From Aquipuribacter sp051216895 (lineage in GTDB: Bacteria; Actinomycetota; Actinomycetes; Actinomycetales; JBBAYJ01): a stretch of 64,000 nucleotides of DNA. The DNA lies in contig NZ_JBPKAO010000004.1 of assembly GCF_051216895.1 (NCBI RefSeq), positions 62,001 through 126,000 on the forward strand, written 5' to 3'. The position numbers were made by a program, and so were the translations under genes. Under the pieces are notes generated by a model. That model had not been told where the DNA came from. It was given only the letters and a program-made list of their open reading frames with translations, and searched no databases. Below, one piece after another: positions 33,730 through 42,281 of this stretch; position 1 is the first letter of the stretch; each line of letters starts with the position of its first letter.

Positions 33730-34629
33730 GTGTCCGGTAGGCATTGCGCTCTGACGCGTCGTCCGTGGTGGCAGGTCGCCCTCGACCCCCGACGGCGTCG
33801 CGCCACCCTGCGCCGGCGCGACCGGCCCGGCGTGGGTCCGACGTCGGCCCTGCTGCTCACGGCCGCCGGGCTCGCGGGGGTGCTGGTGGGCTCCTCGATG
33901 GACCCCGGGGCGGGCAGTGCCCTGATGGTGGCCTCGTCGGTGCTGCCGCCCGCGGTGCTCGGGACCGCCCTGGTCCGGACCCGGACCGCGCTGGTGCACG
34001 AGACCCGTCACCGGCACCGTCTCGCCGGTCGGGTGGCGGTGTCCGACGAGCAGCTGAGCCGGATGGGCGACCGGGTGGAGCACCTGGTGGACCTGGCGCA
34101 CGACCAGACCGCCGAGACGCAGCTGGTCCGCACCCGGCTCCGCGACGTCCGCGTCGAGCTCGCCACGTCCCGCGCCGCCCTGGCCGGGGTCCGTGAGCAG
34201 GCCGCCCGGGCCCGGTCCGCCGCCACGGCCGCCGTCGCCGCCCGGGACGAGGCGCGGCAGGTCGCCAACGCCGCGCTCGCCAGGGCCGACGCCGCCGCCC
34301 TCGACGCCCGTCGGGCCGAGGTGGCCCTGACCCGCGTGGAGGAAGGCCTGCTCGGGCCCGACGCCGTCCGGTCGACCCCACGGGTCGACGGCCAGCGCAG
34401 CTTCGCGAGCGTGGACATGCGCGTGTTCGACGCCTTCGTCGAGGCCGACATGGCCGACGAGGACGCCGTGCTGGACGCACCCGCGCGGCGCGGCCGGCAC
34501 GCCGCCGCCCCCGCCCTGGACCCGGAGACGCAGGCGGCCGCGACCGTGGCCGCCGCGAGCCGCGCGGCGGGACGGGCCGCCGCGGCCCCGGCCGGCGCCG
34601 CCCGGGACTCGGTCCGCGACGTCGCCTGA
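33730..34629 (+). CDS. Uncharacterised membrane-anchored coiled-coil protein
   Basis: A 299-residue protein of unknown function. A basic N-terminus (PRRRRATLRRRDRPG) precedes two short hydrophobic segments (about 37-80). A long Ala/Arg-rich helical stretch follows (about 85-200: ETQLVRTRLRDVRVELATSRAAL and onward), then a polar Ala-rich tail. I see no catalytic motif. The layout resembles actinobacterial membrane proteins with a cytoplasmic coiled coil, but I do not recognise a family. It stands alone between a transporter operon and the PH-domain pair. Confidence 0.6.
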   Translation: MSGRHCALTRRPWWQVALDPRRRRATLRRRDRPGVGPTSALLLTAAGLAGVLVGSSMDPGAGSALMVASSVLPPAVLGTALVRTRTALVHETRHRHRLAGRVAVSDEQLSRMGDRVEHLVDLAHDQTAETQLVRTRLRDVRVELATSRAALAGVREQAARARSAATAAVAARDEARQVANAALARADAAALDARRAEVALTRVEEGLLGPDAVRSTPRVDGQRSFASVDMRVFDAFVEADMADEDAVLDAPARRGRHAAAPALDPETQAAATVAAASRAAGRAAAAPAGAARDSVRDVA

Positions 34630-34696
34630 GCCGGCCGCCCGAGCCGGTCCGGCCCTGCCTGTCACGCGCGGCCCGGCCGTGCGAGAGGATCGGGGC

Positions 34697-35203
34697 ATGG
34701 ACGACCAGCCGGAGCACGTCGAGGAGCCGTTCGACCCCGAGGGCGTCCGCTTCAAGCGGGTCAGCCCCCGGCTGACCTGGGTCCGGCTGGCCGGGGCGGG
34801 CATCTTCGCCCTGCTCGGCATCGCCCTGGCCGTCGTCCTCCGGCTCGTCCTGGACAGCCCCTGGTTGCTGCTCGTCGCCGCCCCGGCCCTGCTCATCGCC
34901 GTGGTCTCCGCCGTCGTGGTGCCGCGGCAGGTCAGGGCGCTGGGCTACGCGGAGCGTGAGGAGGACCTGATCGTGCGCCGGGGCATCCTGTTCCGCTCCC
35001 TCACGGTGGTCCCGTACGGGCGGATGCAGTACGTCGACGTGACGGCCGGACCGGTGGACCGGGCGCTGGGCCTGGCGACCGTCCGGCTGCACACCGCCAG
35101 CGCCGCCACCGACGCCACCGTCCCCGGTCTCACCGCGGACGCCGCCGCCCTGCTGCGCGACCGGCTGACCGCCGCCGGCCAGGCGCGCCTGGCGGGGCTG
35201 TGA
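34697..35203 (+). CDS. PH-domain membrane protein (YdbS-like)
   Basis: A 168-residue membrane protein with two hydrophobic segments (about 36-75) followed by a bacterial PH domain (bPH2/DUF304), seen as LIVRRGILFRSLTVVPYGRMQYVDVTAGPVDRALGLATVRLHTASA. The ATG at 34697 is chosen over one six codons upstream. It overlaps the next gene by 4 bp. In many bacteria a YdbS/YdbT-like pair is co-encoded; their role is unclear, with membrane-stress and secreted-protein phenotypes reported for relatives. Confidence 0.85.
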   Translation: MDDQPEHVEEPFDPEGVRFKRVSPRLTWVRLAGAGIFALLGIALAVVLRLVLDSPWLLLVAAPALLIAVVSAVVVPRQVRALGYAEREEDLIVRRGILFRSLTVVPYGRMQYVDVTAGPVDRALGLATVRLHTASAATDATVPGLTADAAALLRDRLTAAGQARLAGL

Positions 35204-36846
35204 CCGAGGAGACCGCCTTTTCCGTGGTGCCGGTACGCCCGCCCCGCGTCCCGATGCGGCGTCTGCACCCGGTGTCGCCGCTGGTCCGCGGCTGGGCGGC
35301 GCTGCTCGTGGGGCTGGCGATCGTCGTGGAGGGGGTGCTGCCCGGTGAGGGCTTCGGGCCGGACATCGGGTTCCTCGGCGGGCTCGGGGTCCAGCTCGGC
35401 GGCGTGCTCGCGATCGCCGTGGTGGTGGTCCTCGGCAACGTGGTCGGCTGGGCCTTCGCCCGCTTCTCCGTCGACGACGACGCCGTGCACCTGCACACGG
35501 GCGTGCTGAGCCGGACCCAGCGCCAGGCCCGCCTCGACCGGCTGCAGGCCATCGACGTCGTGCAGCCCCTGATCGGGCGGTTGTTCGGCCTGGCCGAGCT
35601 GCGCATCGAGGTGGCCGGCGGGGCGGACTCCCAGGTGCGGCTGCGCTACCTGAAGGAGTCCGAGGCGCAGCAGCTGCGCAACGCGCTGCTGGCCGCGGCC
35701 GCGGGGGTGGAGTACGAGACCGACGAGGCGCCGGAGGCGCCGGAGCGCGAGGTCCTCGTGGTCCCGCCCGGCCGCCTGGTGGCCGGGACCGCCCTGACCG
35801 GGACCGTCATCGCCCTCACGGTCGGCACGGTGGTCGTGCTCACCGGGCTGGCGGCCGCGGCCCTGCTGCCCGGCGTCCCGCTGGCGCTCGTGCTCGCCCC
35901 GATGGCCGGGGTGGCGCCGGGGGCGGTCATCGTCATCGTCTTCACCGTCGCCAACCAGTTCGCCAAGTCGTTCAACTTCCGCCTCGCCGAGTCGCCCGAC
36001 GGGCTGCGGGTGCGGGCCGGTCTGACCGAGACCCGCTCGGCGACCGTGCCGCCGGGGAGGGTGCAGGCCGTGCTGATCAGCCAGTCCTGGCTCTGGCGCC
36101 GCTTCGACTGGTGGCACGTCAAGGTCAACATCGCCGGCTACGCCGCGGCCGAGGCGCAGCAGACCTCCAGCGCCGTCCTCCTGCCGGTCGGCACCCGGCA
36201 GGACGTCCGCGACGTGCTCGCCCTGGTCGTCGCCGGGACCCCCGGGCCGGACGGGACCGGGCCGGCGGTCGGGGCGAGCCTGCTGGACGACGCGTTGTCG
36301 GGCACGGGGGACGCGAGCGGGTTCGTGACGGTGGACCGACGGGCGCGGTGGCTGGACCTGCTCGCCTGGCGCCGCATCGGGTACGCGGTCACCGACCGGG
36401 TGCTGCTGGCCCGCACCGGGCGGCTCAACCGCAGCCTGGTGGTCGTCCCCCACGAGCGCACGCAGAGCATCGGCCTGCTCCAGGGCCCGCTGCAGCGCCG
36501 GCTCGGTGTCGTCACCTTCCGGCTGCACTCCACGCCTGGGCCGGTGAACCCGGTCGTGCCGCACCTCAGCGAGGCCGAGGGGGCGCGGCTGCTGCGTGAG
36601 CAGGGCGCCCGCGCCCGCGCGGCCCGGGCCGCGTCCGGGCCCGAGCGGTGGATGCAGCGGCCGGTCTCAGCAGCGGGGGTTGGTCTCGGCGCGCACGACG
36701 AGGCCGTCCTCGTAGACGAGGGTGACCGCGGTGCCCTCGAGCGTGGGGTCGCCGAGGAACGCGTCCAGGTCGACCCGGTCGCTGGAGATGGCGGGACCGG
36801 AGTCGCCGGCGGTGCACGTGGTGACGAAGAACCGGGCCTGCGGTGA
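35200..36846 (+). CDS. Multi-PH-domain membrane protein (YdbT-like)
   Basis: A 548-residue membrane protein carrying three PH/DUF304 repeats (TGVLSRTQRQARLDRLQAIDVVQPLIGRL; RAGLTETRSATVPPGRVQAVLISQSWLWR; RTGRLNRSLVVVPHERTQSIGLLQGPLQ) between paired hydrophobic segments. The GTG start overlaps the YdbS-like gene. Homology-like sequence ends around SGPERWMQRP (about residue 485); the last 60 residues are antisense to the convergent lipoprotein gene and look like chance coding. The natural stop may have been lost, or a small frameshift exists near 36650. Confidence 0.85.
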   Translation: MTEETAFSVVPVRPPRVPMRRLHPVSPLVRGWAALLVGLAIVVEGVLPGEGFGPDIGFLGGLGVQLGGVLAIAVVVVLGNVVGWAFARFSVDDDAVHLHTGVLSRTQRQARLDRLQAIDVVQPLIGRLFGLAELRIEVAGGADSQVRLRYLKESEAQQLRNALLAAAAGVEYETDEAPEAPEREVLVVPPGRLVAGTALTGTVIALTVGTVVVLTGLAAAALLPGVPLALVLAPMAGVAPGAVIVIVFTVANQFAKSFNFRLAESPDGLRVRAGLTETRSATVPPGRVQAVLISQSWLWRRFDWWHVKVNIAGYAAAEAQQTSSAVLLPVGTRQDVRDVLALVVAGTPGPDGTGPAVGASLLDDALSGTGDASGFVTVDRRARWLDLLAWRRIGYAVTDRVLLARTGRLNRSLVVVPHERTQSIGLLQGPLQRRLGVVTFRLHSTPGPVNPVVPHLSEAEGARLLREQGARARAARAASGPERWMQRPVSAAGVGLGAHDEAVLVDEGDRGALERGVAEERVQVDPVAGDGGTGVAGGARGDEEPGLR

Positions 36847-37323
36847 CACCCCGACCTCGTAGAACCGCACGGTCTGGTTGCTGAACGACTCGCCGTCGTC
36901 GACCCGGACAGGGGTCCCCTCGGCCGCCAGGACGTCGTCGTCGACCCCGGCGACCGTGAGCCGGTCGAAGGACAGCACGGTGCCGTCCGGGGTCTCGGTG
37001 GCCTCGCCCAGGTAGCCCACGTCGTGGCGCCGCTCCTGCCGGGGCAGCGCGGCCGGGTCGCCGGACGGCTCGGCCGACGCCGTGGCCACGGCCGCGGACG
37101 CCGGGCCGGCACCGTCGGCGGGACCGGGGCTCACGGGGGCCGTGGCGGTCGGCGCCGCGGGTGCCGCGGTCACGGTGACGGTGGACGGGGTGACGTCCGG
37201 CTCCCCGTCACCGCACCCGGCCAGGAGGGCGGCGCCGACCAGCACGGGCAGCACGGGTAGCACGGGACGCACGGCCGGCAGGGACCTGGCCGTGGATCGC
37301 AGGCTCGTGATCATGGGCGACAT
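36667..37323 (-). CDS. Putative lipoprotein of unknown function
   Basis: A 218-residue exported protein. The signal peptide ends in the lipobox LLAGC (Cys about 37), followed by a Thr/Pro/Ala-rich tether of about 60 residues and a small globular domain (about 105-218) with two internal Cys (TTCTAG, NPRC end) that could form a disulfide. Segment SFDRLTVAGVDDDVLAAEGTPVRVDDGESF resembles DUF4352-like beta domains, but the match is loose. An ATG three codons in is an alternative start. It is divergent from the DUF2520 gene (26 bp) and overlaps the convergent PH-domain gene by 180 bp. Confidence 0.7.
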   Translation of the reverse strand: MSPMITSLRSTARSLPAVRPVLPVLPVLVGAALLAGCGDGEPDVTPSTVTVTAAPAAPTATAPVSPGPADGAGPASAAVATASAEPSGDPAALPRQERRHDVGYLGEATETPDGTVLSFDRLTVAGVDDDVLAAEGTPVRVDDGESFSNQTVRFYEVGVSPQARFFVTTCTAGDSGPAISSDRVDLDAFLGDPTLEGTAVTLVYEDGLVVRAETNPRC

Positions 37324-37349
37324 GCTGGCACGGCGTAGGGTGCGCCGAC

Positions 37350-38294
37350 GTGGCAGAGCAGGTACCGGTCCCCGTCCCCGCGGACGGACGGCTCGGCGTC
37401 GGGGTCGTGGGGGCCGGCCGCGTGGGGGCGGTCCTGGCCTCCGCGCTGCGGGCCACCGGCCACGCCGTCGTGGGGGCCTCGGGCGTCAGCGCCGCGAGCC
37501 GTGAGCGCATCGACACCCTGCTGCCGGGGGTGCCGCGCCTGGAGGTGCCCGAGGTGGTGCGACGGGCGGAGCTGGTGCTGCTCGCGGTGCCGGACGACGC
37601 CCTGCCCGACCTGGTGGCCGGGCTCGCCGCGACCGGGGCCTGGCAGGTCGGGCAGCTGCTCGTCCACACCTCCGGCCGCTACGGCACCTCGGTGCTGGCC
37701 CCGGCGTCGGCCGCGGGCGCCATCGGCCTCGCCGTGCACCCGGCCATGACGTTCACCGGCACCAGCCTGGACCTGGCCCGGCTGCCGGGGTCCACGATGG
37801 CCGTGACCGCCCCGACCGTGGTGCTGCCGGTGGCCCAGGCGCTGGTCATCGAGATGGGCGCCGAACCCGTCGTGGTGCCCGAGAGCGCCCGCGTCGCCTA
37901 CCACGCGGCCCTGGCGCACGCGTCCAACCACGTCGTCACCGTCCTCGCCCAGGCCCGTCAGGTGCTGCACGACGCCGGCGTCGAGGCCTCCGCGCCGCTG
38001 CTCGGCCCGCTGGTGCAGGCCGCGGTCGACAACGCGGTCCGGCTGGGCGACGGTGCGCTGACCGGCCCGGTGGCCCGCGGGGACGCCGGCACGGTGGTCG
38101 AGCACCTGCGGGCGCTGCGCGCCGGTGACGAGCAGCGCGCCCCCGACGAGGCGGTCGCCGAGACGTACCGGGCCCTGGCCCGGGCCACCCTCGACCGGGC
38201 CCGCCACCAGCGCCGCCTGGACCCCGCCGACGCCGCCCGTGTGGAGGCCGCACTGGGGGAGCCTGGTGAGGGGACCGACGGGCAGCGCAGGTAG
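37350..38294 (+). CDS. Rossmann-fold DUF2520 oxidoreductase-like protein
   Basis: A 314-residue protein with an N-terminal NAD(P)-binding fold (VGVVGAGRVGAVLASAL, about 16-32) and a C-terminal helical DUF2520 domain (AVHPAMTFTG, YHAALAHASNHVVTVLAQA). This pairing is the usual predecessor of panC in actinobacteria, and members have been suggested to act as ketopantoate-type reductases, which is unproven for this one. It starts with GTG and lies 10 bp before panC, so co-transcription with pantothenate and NAD synthesis genes is likely. Confidence 0.85.
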   Translation: MAEQVPVPVPADGRLGVGVVGAGRVGAVLASALRATGHAVVGASGVSAASRERIDTLLPGVPRLEVPEVVRRAELVLLAVPDDALPDLVAGLAATGAWQVGQLLVHTSGRYGTSVLAPASAAGAIGLAVHPAMTFTGTSLDLARLPGSTMAVTAPTVVLPVAQALVIEMGAEPVVVPESARVAYHAALAHASNHVVTVLAQARQVLHDAGVEASAPLLGPLVQAAVDNAVRLGDGALTGPVARGDAGTVVEHLRALRAGDEQRAPDEAVAETYRALARATLDRARHQRRLDPADAARVEAALGEPGEGTDGQRR

Positions 38295-38304
38295 CGTTCC
38301 GTGG

Positions 38305-39207
38305 ATGGGTGCTGCCGCTGTGCGTGACCTGACGGACCCCGCGACTGCCGTCGGGCCGCTGCTGGTGCGTGACCGGGCCGGTCTGGCCGCGGCCCGGGCG
38401 GGGCTGAGCGGGCGGGTGGCGGTGGTCATGACCATGGGCGCGCTGCACGAGGGCCACCGCTCGCTGCTCCGGCTCGCCGCGGACCACGCGGACCACGTGG
38501 TGGTGACGGTGTTCGTCAACCCGCTGCAGTTCGGCCCCGGGGAGGACCTGGACGCCTACCCCCGCAGCCTCGAGCGGGACCTGGCCGTCTGCGCCGAGGA
38601 GGGCGTCGACCTGGTCTTCGCCCCCACCCCGGAGCAGGTGTACCCCGACGGCGAGCCGCAGGTGCGGGTCCGCGCCGGGGACGTCGCCGCCCGGTGGGAG
38701 GGCGGCAGCCGGCCGGGGCACTTCGACGGCGTGCTGACCGTGGTGCTGCTCCTGCTCAACCTCGTCCGCCCCGACGTCGCGGTGTTCGGCCGCAAGGACC
38801 GCCAGCAGCTGGTGCTGGTGCAGCGGATGGTCCACGACCTCGCGGTGGGGGTGCGGGTCGTGCCGGGCGACACGGTGCGCGAGGCCGACGGGCTGGCCCG
38901 CTCCAGCCGCAACGCCTACCTGCAGGAGGCGGAGCGGGTCGACGCCGCCGCCCTGCCCCGGGCGGGTGCGGCCGCGGTGTCCGCCGCCGTCGCGGGGGCC
39001 GGCCCGCGGGAGGTGGTCTCCGCCGCGGTGGCCGAGCTCGACCGTCCGGGCGTCGACGTCGCCTACTGCGTCCTGGTGGACCCGGTCGACCTGCGCGAGG
39101 TCCCGGCAGAGCACACCGGACCGGCCGTCCTGCTGCTCGCGGCGCGGGTCGGACGCACGCGCCTCATCGACAACGTCGACGTGCACCTGACCGGACCCGT
39201 CGCATGA
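38305..39207 (+). CDS. panC: Pantoate-beta-alanine ligase
   Basis: A 300-residue enzyme condensing pantoate with beta-alanine to pantothenate, the precursor of CoA. The nucleotide-binding motif MGALHEGHRSLL, the FVNPLQFGPGEDLDAYPR segment, FGRKDRQQL and the KMSKS-like loop LARSSRNAYL are intact. The ATG at 38305 gives a short N-terminal extension before the domain. Its stop overlaps nadB in ATGA. The aspartate decarboxylase gene panD, often next in line, is absent here. Confidence 0.96.
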   Translation: MGAAAVRDLTDPATAVGPLLVRDRAGLAAARAGLSGRVAVVMTMGALHEGHRSLLRLAADHADHVVVTVFVNPLQFGPGEDLDAYPRSLERDLAVCAEEGVDLVFAPTPEQVYPDGEPQVRVRAGDVAARWEGGSRPGHFDGVLTVVLLLLNLVRPDVAVFGRKDRQQLVLVQRMVHDLAVGVRVVPGDTVREADGLARSSRNAYLQEAERVDAAALPRAGAAAVSAAVAGAGPREVVSAAVAELDRPGVDVAYCVLVDPVDLREVPAEHTGPAVLLLAARVGRTRLIDNVDVHLTGPVA

Positions 39208-40877
39208 GGACCGTCCCCCGGCGCCTGGTGACCGGCGCCGCGACGACGGCCCCCGGCACCGACGTGGTCGTGGTGGGCTCCGGCATCGCCGGCCTGACCG
39301 CCGCCCTCGGGCTGTCCGACCACGGCCTGGCCGTCACCCTGGTGACCAAGACGGTCGTGGCGAGCGGGTCCACCCGCTGGGCGCAGGGCGGGATAGCCGC
39401 GGCGATGGCCCCCACGGACTCCGCGGACGCGCACTTCGCCGACACGATGGCCGCCGGCGGTGGCCTGTGCGACCCGGCGGCCGTCCGCGTGCTGGTCGAC
39501 GACGGTCCGCGGCGGCTGCGCGGGCTGGTCAGCCTGGGGGCGCAGTTCGACCTCGACCACGCCGGCGAGATCGCCCTCACCCGCGAGGGCGGGCACGGCG
39601 CCGACCGGATCGCCCACGCCGGCGGGGACGCCACGGGGGAGGAGATCTCCCGTGCGCTCACCGCGGCGCTGGAGGGCGTGACCGCGGACGAACGGGTCCG
39701 GGTCCTGGAGCACACCTTCGCCGTCGACGTGCTGACCGATGCCCACGGTGCCGCGTGCGGGGTGCTGGTGGCCGGTCCCGACGGCACGCAGCGCCTGCCC
39801 GCCCGGGCCGTGGTGCTGGCCAGCGGCGGCATCGGGCAGGTGTACCGCTCCACCACCAACCCGCCCGAGGCCACGGCCGACGGCGTCGCCCTGGCCCTGC
39901 GCGCGGGGGCGGAGCTCGCCGACCTGGAGTTCGTCCAGTTCCACCCCACCGTGCTGTGGCTGGGCGGCGGGGCCCGCGGCCAGCAGCCGCTGATCTCGGA
40001 GGCGCTGCGCGGCGAGGGGGCGGTGCTGCTGGACGAGGGCGGGCACCGGTTCATGCCGGACCTGGACCCCCGGGGCGAGCTCGCCCCCCGCGACGTCGTG
40101 GCGCGCGGCATCGTCGACCGGATGCGGCTGACCGGCTCCGACCACGTCCTGCTGGACGCCCGGCACCTGGGGGCGCAGTTCCTGGCCGGTCGCTTCCCCA
40201 GCATCGTGCGGCGCCTGGCCGAGCACGGCTTCGACCTGGCGGCCGACCCGGTGCCGGTCGCCCCCGCCCAGCACTACCACTCCGGTGGCGTGCGGACCGA
40301 CCTGGTGGGCCGCTCCGCCGTGGACGGGCTCTACGCCGTCGGTGAGACCGCCTGCACCGGTGTGCACGGCGCCAACCGGCTGGCCAGCAACTCCCTGCTG
40401 GAGGGGCTGGTCTACGCCGCCCGGCTGGCCGACGACATCGCGTCGAGGCTCGGCGCCGGTGAGCTGTCGCCCGGTGCCGCCGTGGACCGCAGCGGCCCGG
40501 CGGGGCTGGTCCCGGCGACGGCCCGCTCCCGGGTGCAGCGGGCGGCGTCGGCCGGACCCGGTGTGCTGCGCGACGCCGCCGGGCTGCAGGCCGCCGGGCG
40601 GGCCCTCGCCGGTGTCGTCACCGACGCCCACCACCACGAGGGTGTCAGCGCCCGGGTGGACCGCCCGGAGTGGGAGGCCGCGAACCTGCACACCCTGGCG
40701 GTCGCGCTCACCGAGGCGGCGCTGCTGCGCGAGGAGTCCAGGGGAGGTCACGTCCGTCGTGACTTCCCCGACGAGGACCCGGCGTGGCGCCGCCACGTCG
40801 TGGTGCGCGCCGACGTCGACGGCCGGCTCGTGCTCACCGAGCAGGCCGCCCGCGACGAGGATGCGGAGCAGGCGTGA
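39204..40877 (+). CDS. nadB: L-aspartate oxidase
   Basis: A 557-residue flavoenzyme oxidising L-aspartate to iminoaspartate in de novo NAD synthesis. The FAD motif VVVVGSGIAGLTAAL, the RWAQGGIAAA substrate loop, HYHSGGVRTD and NSLLEGLVYAARLADD are all present, followed by the helical C-terminal domain. It overlaps panC (ATGA) and nadC (GTGA). The partner quinolinate synthase gene nadA, frequently adjacent, is not in the window and must be elsewhere. Confidence 0.96.
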   Translation: MRTVPRRLVTGAATTAPGTDVVVVGSGIAGLTAALGLSDHGLAVTLVTKTVVASGSTRWAQGGIAAAMAPTDSADAHFADTMAAGGGLCDPAAVRVLVDDGPRRLRGLVSLGAQFDLDHAGEIALTREGGHGADRIAHAGGDATGEEISRALTAALEGVTADERVRVLEHTFAVDVLTDAHGAACGVLVAGPDGTQRLPARAVVLASGGIGQVYRSTTNPPEATADGVALALRAGAELADLEFVQFHPTVLWLGGGARGQQPLISEALRGEGAVLLDEGGHRFMPDLDPRGELAPRDVVARGIVDRMRLTGSDHVLLDARHLGAQFLAGRFPSIVRRLAEHGFDLAADPVPVAPAQHYHSGGVRTDLVGRSAVDGLYAVGETACTGVHGANRLASNSLLEGLVYAARLADDIASRLGAGELSPGAAVDRSGPAGLVPATARSRVQRAASAGPGVLRDAAGLQAAGRALAGVVTDAHHHEGVSARVDRPEWEAANLHTLAVALTEAALLREESRGGHVRRDFPDEDPAWRRHVVVRADVDGRLVLTEQAARDEDAEQA

Positions 40878-41776
40878 ACGCGCCGGTGGGTCCGACCGCG
40901 GACGAGGTCGAGCGCCTGGTCCGCACCGCGCTCGACGAGGACCTGGGCGGCGACCCGGGCGTGGACGTGACCACGTCGGCCACCGTCGACGCGACGGCCA
41001 CCGCCGTGGTCGAGGTCCGCGCCCGGGAGGCGGGTGTGCTGGCCGGCCAGGTCGTGTGGGCCCCGCTGCTGGCCGAGGCCGCGCGGCGGCTCGGGCAGGC
41101 GGCGCCCGTGGTGGAGCTCCTGGCCGCGGACGGCGACCCGGTGCGACCGGGCGACGTGCTGGCCCGGCTGTCCGGGCCCACCCGCACCCTGCTGGTCGCC
41201 GAGCGCAGCGGCCTCAACCTGGTGGGTCGGGCCTGCGGCACCGCGACGGCCACCCGGGCGTGGGTCGACGTCCTGGCGGGCAGCGGCGTGGGCGTGCTCG
41301 ACACCCGCAAGACCACGCCCGGGCTGCGCGCGTGGGAGAAGTACGCCGTGCGCTGCGGCGGTGGCACCAACAAGCGCATGGGCCTGTTCGACGTGGCCAT
41401 GGTCAAGGACAACCACGCGGCCGCGGCGGGGTCGGTGGTGGCCGCCTACCGGGCCGTGCGCCGCGCGTCCCCCGACGTGGTCGTCGAGGTGGAGGTCGAG
41501 TCGACCGACGTCGCGCTGGCCGTCGTCCGGGCCGGCGGACGGTTCCTGATGTGCGACAACATGACGCCCGCCGAGCTCGCGGCGACCGTGCGGGCGGTCC
41601 GGGCGCTGGTGCTCGAGCTGGACGGTCCCGACGGGCGGGTCGAGCTGGAGGCGACGGGTGGCCTCACGCTGCAGCACGCCCCGGAGGTCGGGGCCACCGG
41701 CGTCGACTTCGTGTCGGTCGGCGCGCTCACCCACTCCTCGCCGCAGCTGGACGTCGGCCTGGACTGGGTGGGCTGA
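40874..41776 (+). CDS. nadC: Nicotinate-nucleotide pyrophosphorylase (quinolinate PRTase)
   Basis: A 300-residue enzyme converting quinolinate plus PRPP to nicotinate mononucleotide. Conserved segments: ALDEDLGGDPGVDVTT, SGLNLVGRACGTATAT, DTRKTTPGLRAWEKYAVRCGGGTNKRMGL, and the metal/phosphate sites VEVEVES and ATGGLTLQHAPE. The GTG overlaps the nadB stop. It closes the panC-nadB-nadC set; the gene for type III pantothenate kinase that commonly follows is absent. Confidence 0.96.
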   Translation: MNAPVGPTADEVERLVRTALDEDLGGDPGVDVTTSATVDATATAVVEVRAREAGVLAGQVVWAPLLAEAARRLGQAAPVVELLAADGDPVRPGDVLARLSGPTRTLLVAERSGLNLVGRACGTATATRAWVDVLAGSGVGVLDTRKTTPGLRAWEKYAVRCGGGTNKRMGLFDVAMVKDNHAAAAGSVVAAYRAVRRASPDVVVEVEVESTDVALAVVRAGGRFLMCDNMTPAELAATVRAVRALVLELDGPDGRVELEATGGLTLQHAPEVGATGVDFVSVGALTHSSPQLDVGLDWVG

Positions 41777-41795
41777 GGCAGCGGGGCCGGCCCGG

Positions 41796-42113
41796 TCAGT
41801 CGATCGGGTGGGCCGAGGCCATCCGCGGGATCCGGCCCCGCAGCTGGTTGGGGGTGTTGAGGAGGCGGACCTTCCAGCGCCGGTGCAGCCCGACGATGAA
41901 GTCGAGGCCGGCGCCCTCGATGGCGTCGACCTCGTCCAGGTCGACCACCACCCGGCTCAGGACCATGGTCTCGACGTCGTGCAACGCCCGGGCCAGCCGG
42001 GGCGCGGCCCGGTCGTCCAGCACGCCGTACAGGCGAACGACGACCTGGGTGCCGACCCGCTGCACCACGACGTCGCAGGAGTCCTCGCGCGGCGCGGGCA
42101 CCGATCCCTGCAC
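41796..42113 (-). CDS. STAS-domain anti-sigma-factor-antagonist-like protein
   Basis: A 105-residue single STAS domain. The phosphorylatable-site region reads VVVDLDEVDAIEGAGLDFIVGLHRR; where classical SpoIIAA proteins have Asp-Ser, this has Glu-Gly (IEGAGL), so the canonical phospho-Ser appears to be missing. GTG 42113 is preferred to GTG 42122 because the latter sits on the GGAGGT ribosome-binding sequence. No kinase or sigma gene is nearby. It may bind a partner constitutively, or serve as a general STAS scaffold. Confidence 0.75.
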   Translation of the reverse strand: MQGSVPAPREDSCDVVVQRVGTQVVVRLYGVLDDRAAPRLARALHDVETMVLSRVVVDLDEVDAIEGAGLDFIVGLHRRWKVRLLNTPNQLRGRIPRMASAHPID

Positions 42114-42221
42114 GTGGCTCACCTCCGTCGTCCGGTCGTCCTCGTCCGGTCATGGTCGTCCAGCTGTCAGACCGCCCGGTCCGTCCCCGGGCGGGCCCTG
42201 CCCGGCAGTCTGCCCCACATC

Positions 42222-42235
42222 GTGACCCGCGTCAC
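42222..42235. promoter_or_regulatory. Inverted repeat upstream of the STAS gene
   Basis: GTGAC-CCGC-GTCAC is a perfect 5-bp inverted repeat, about 110 bp before the STAS start, in the 168-bp gap to the methyltransferase gene. A second small hairpin (GCCCG/CGGGC, 42253-42267) lies next to the methyltransferase stop and could be its terminator. Confidence 0.3.
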
Positions 42236-42281
42236 GGCCCCCCGCACGCCGAGCCCGCTCCTCGGGCCCCCGGAGGACCTC

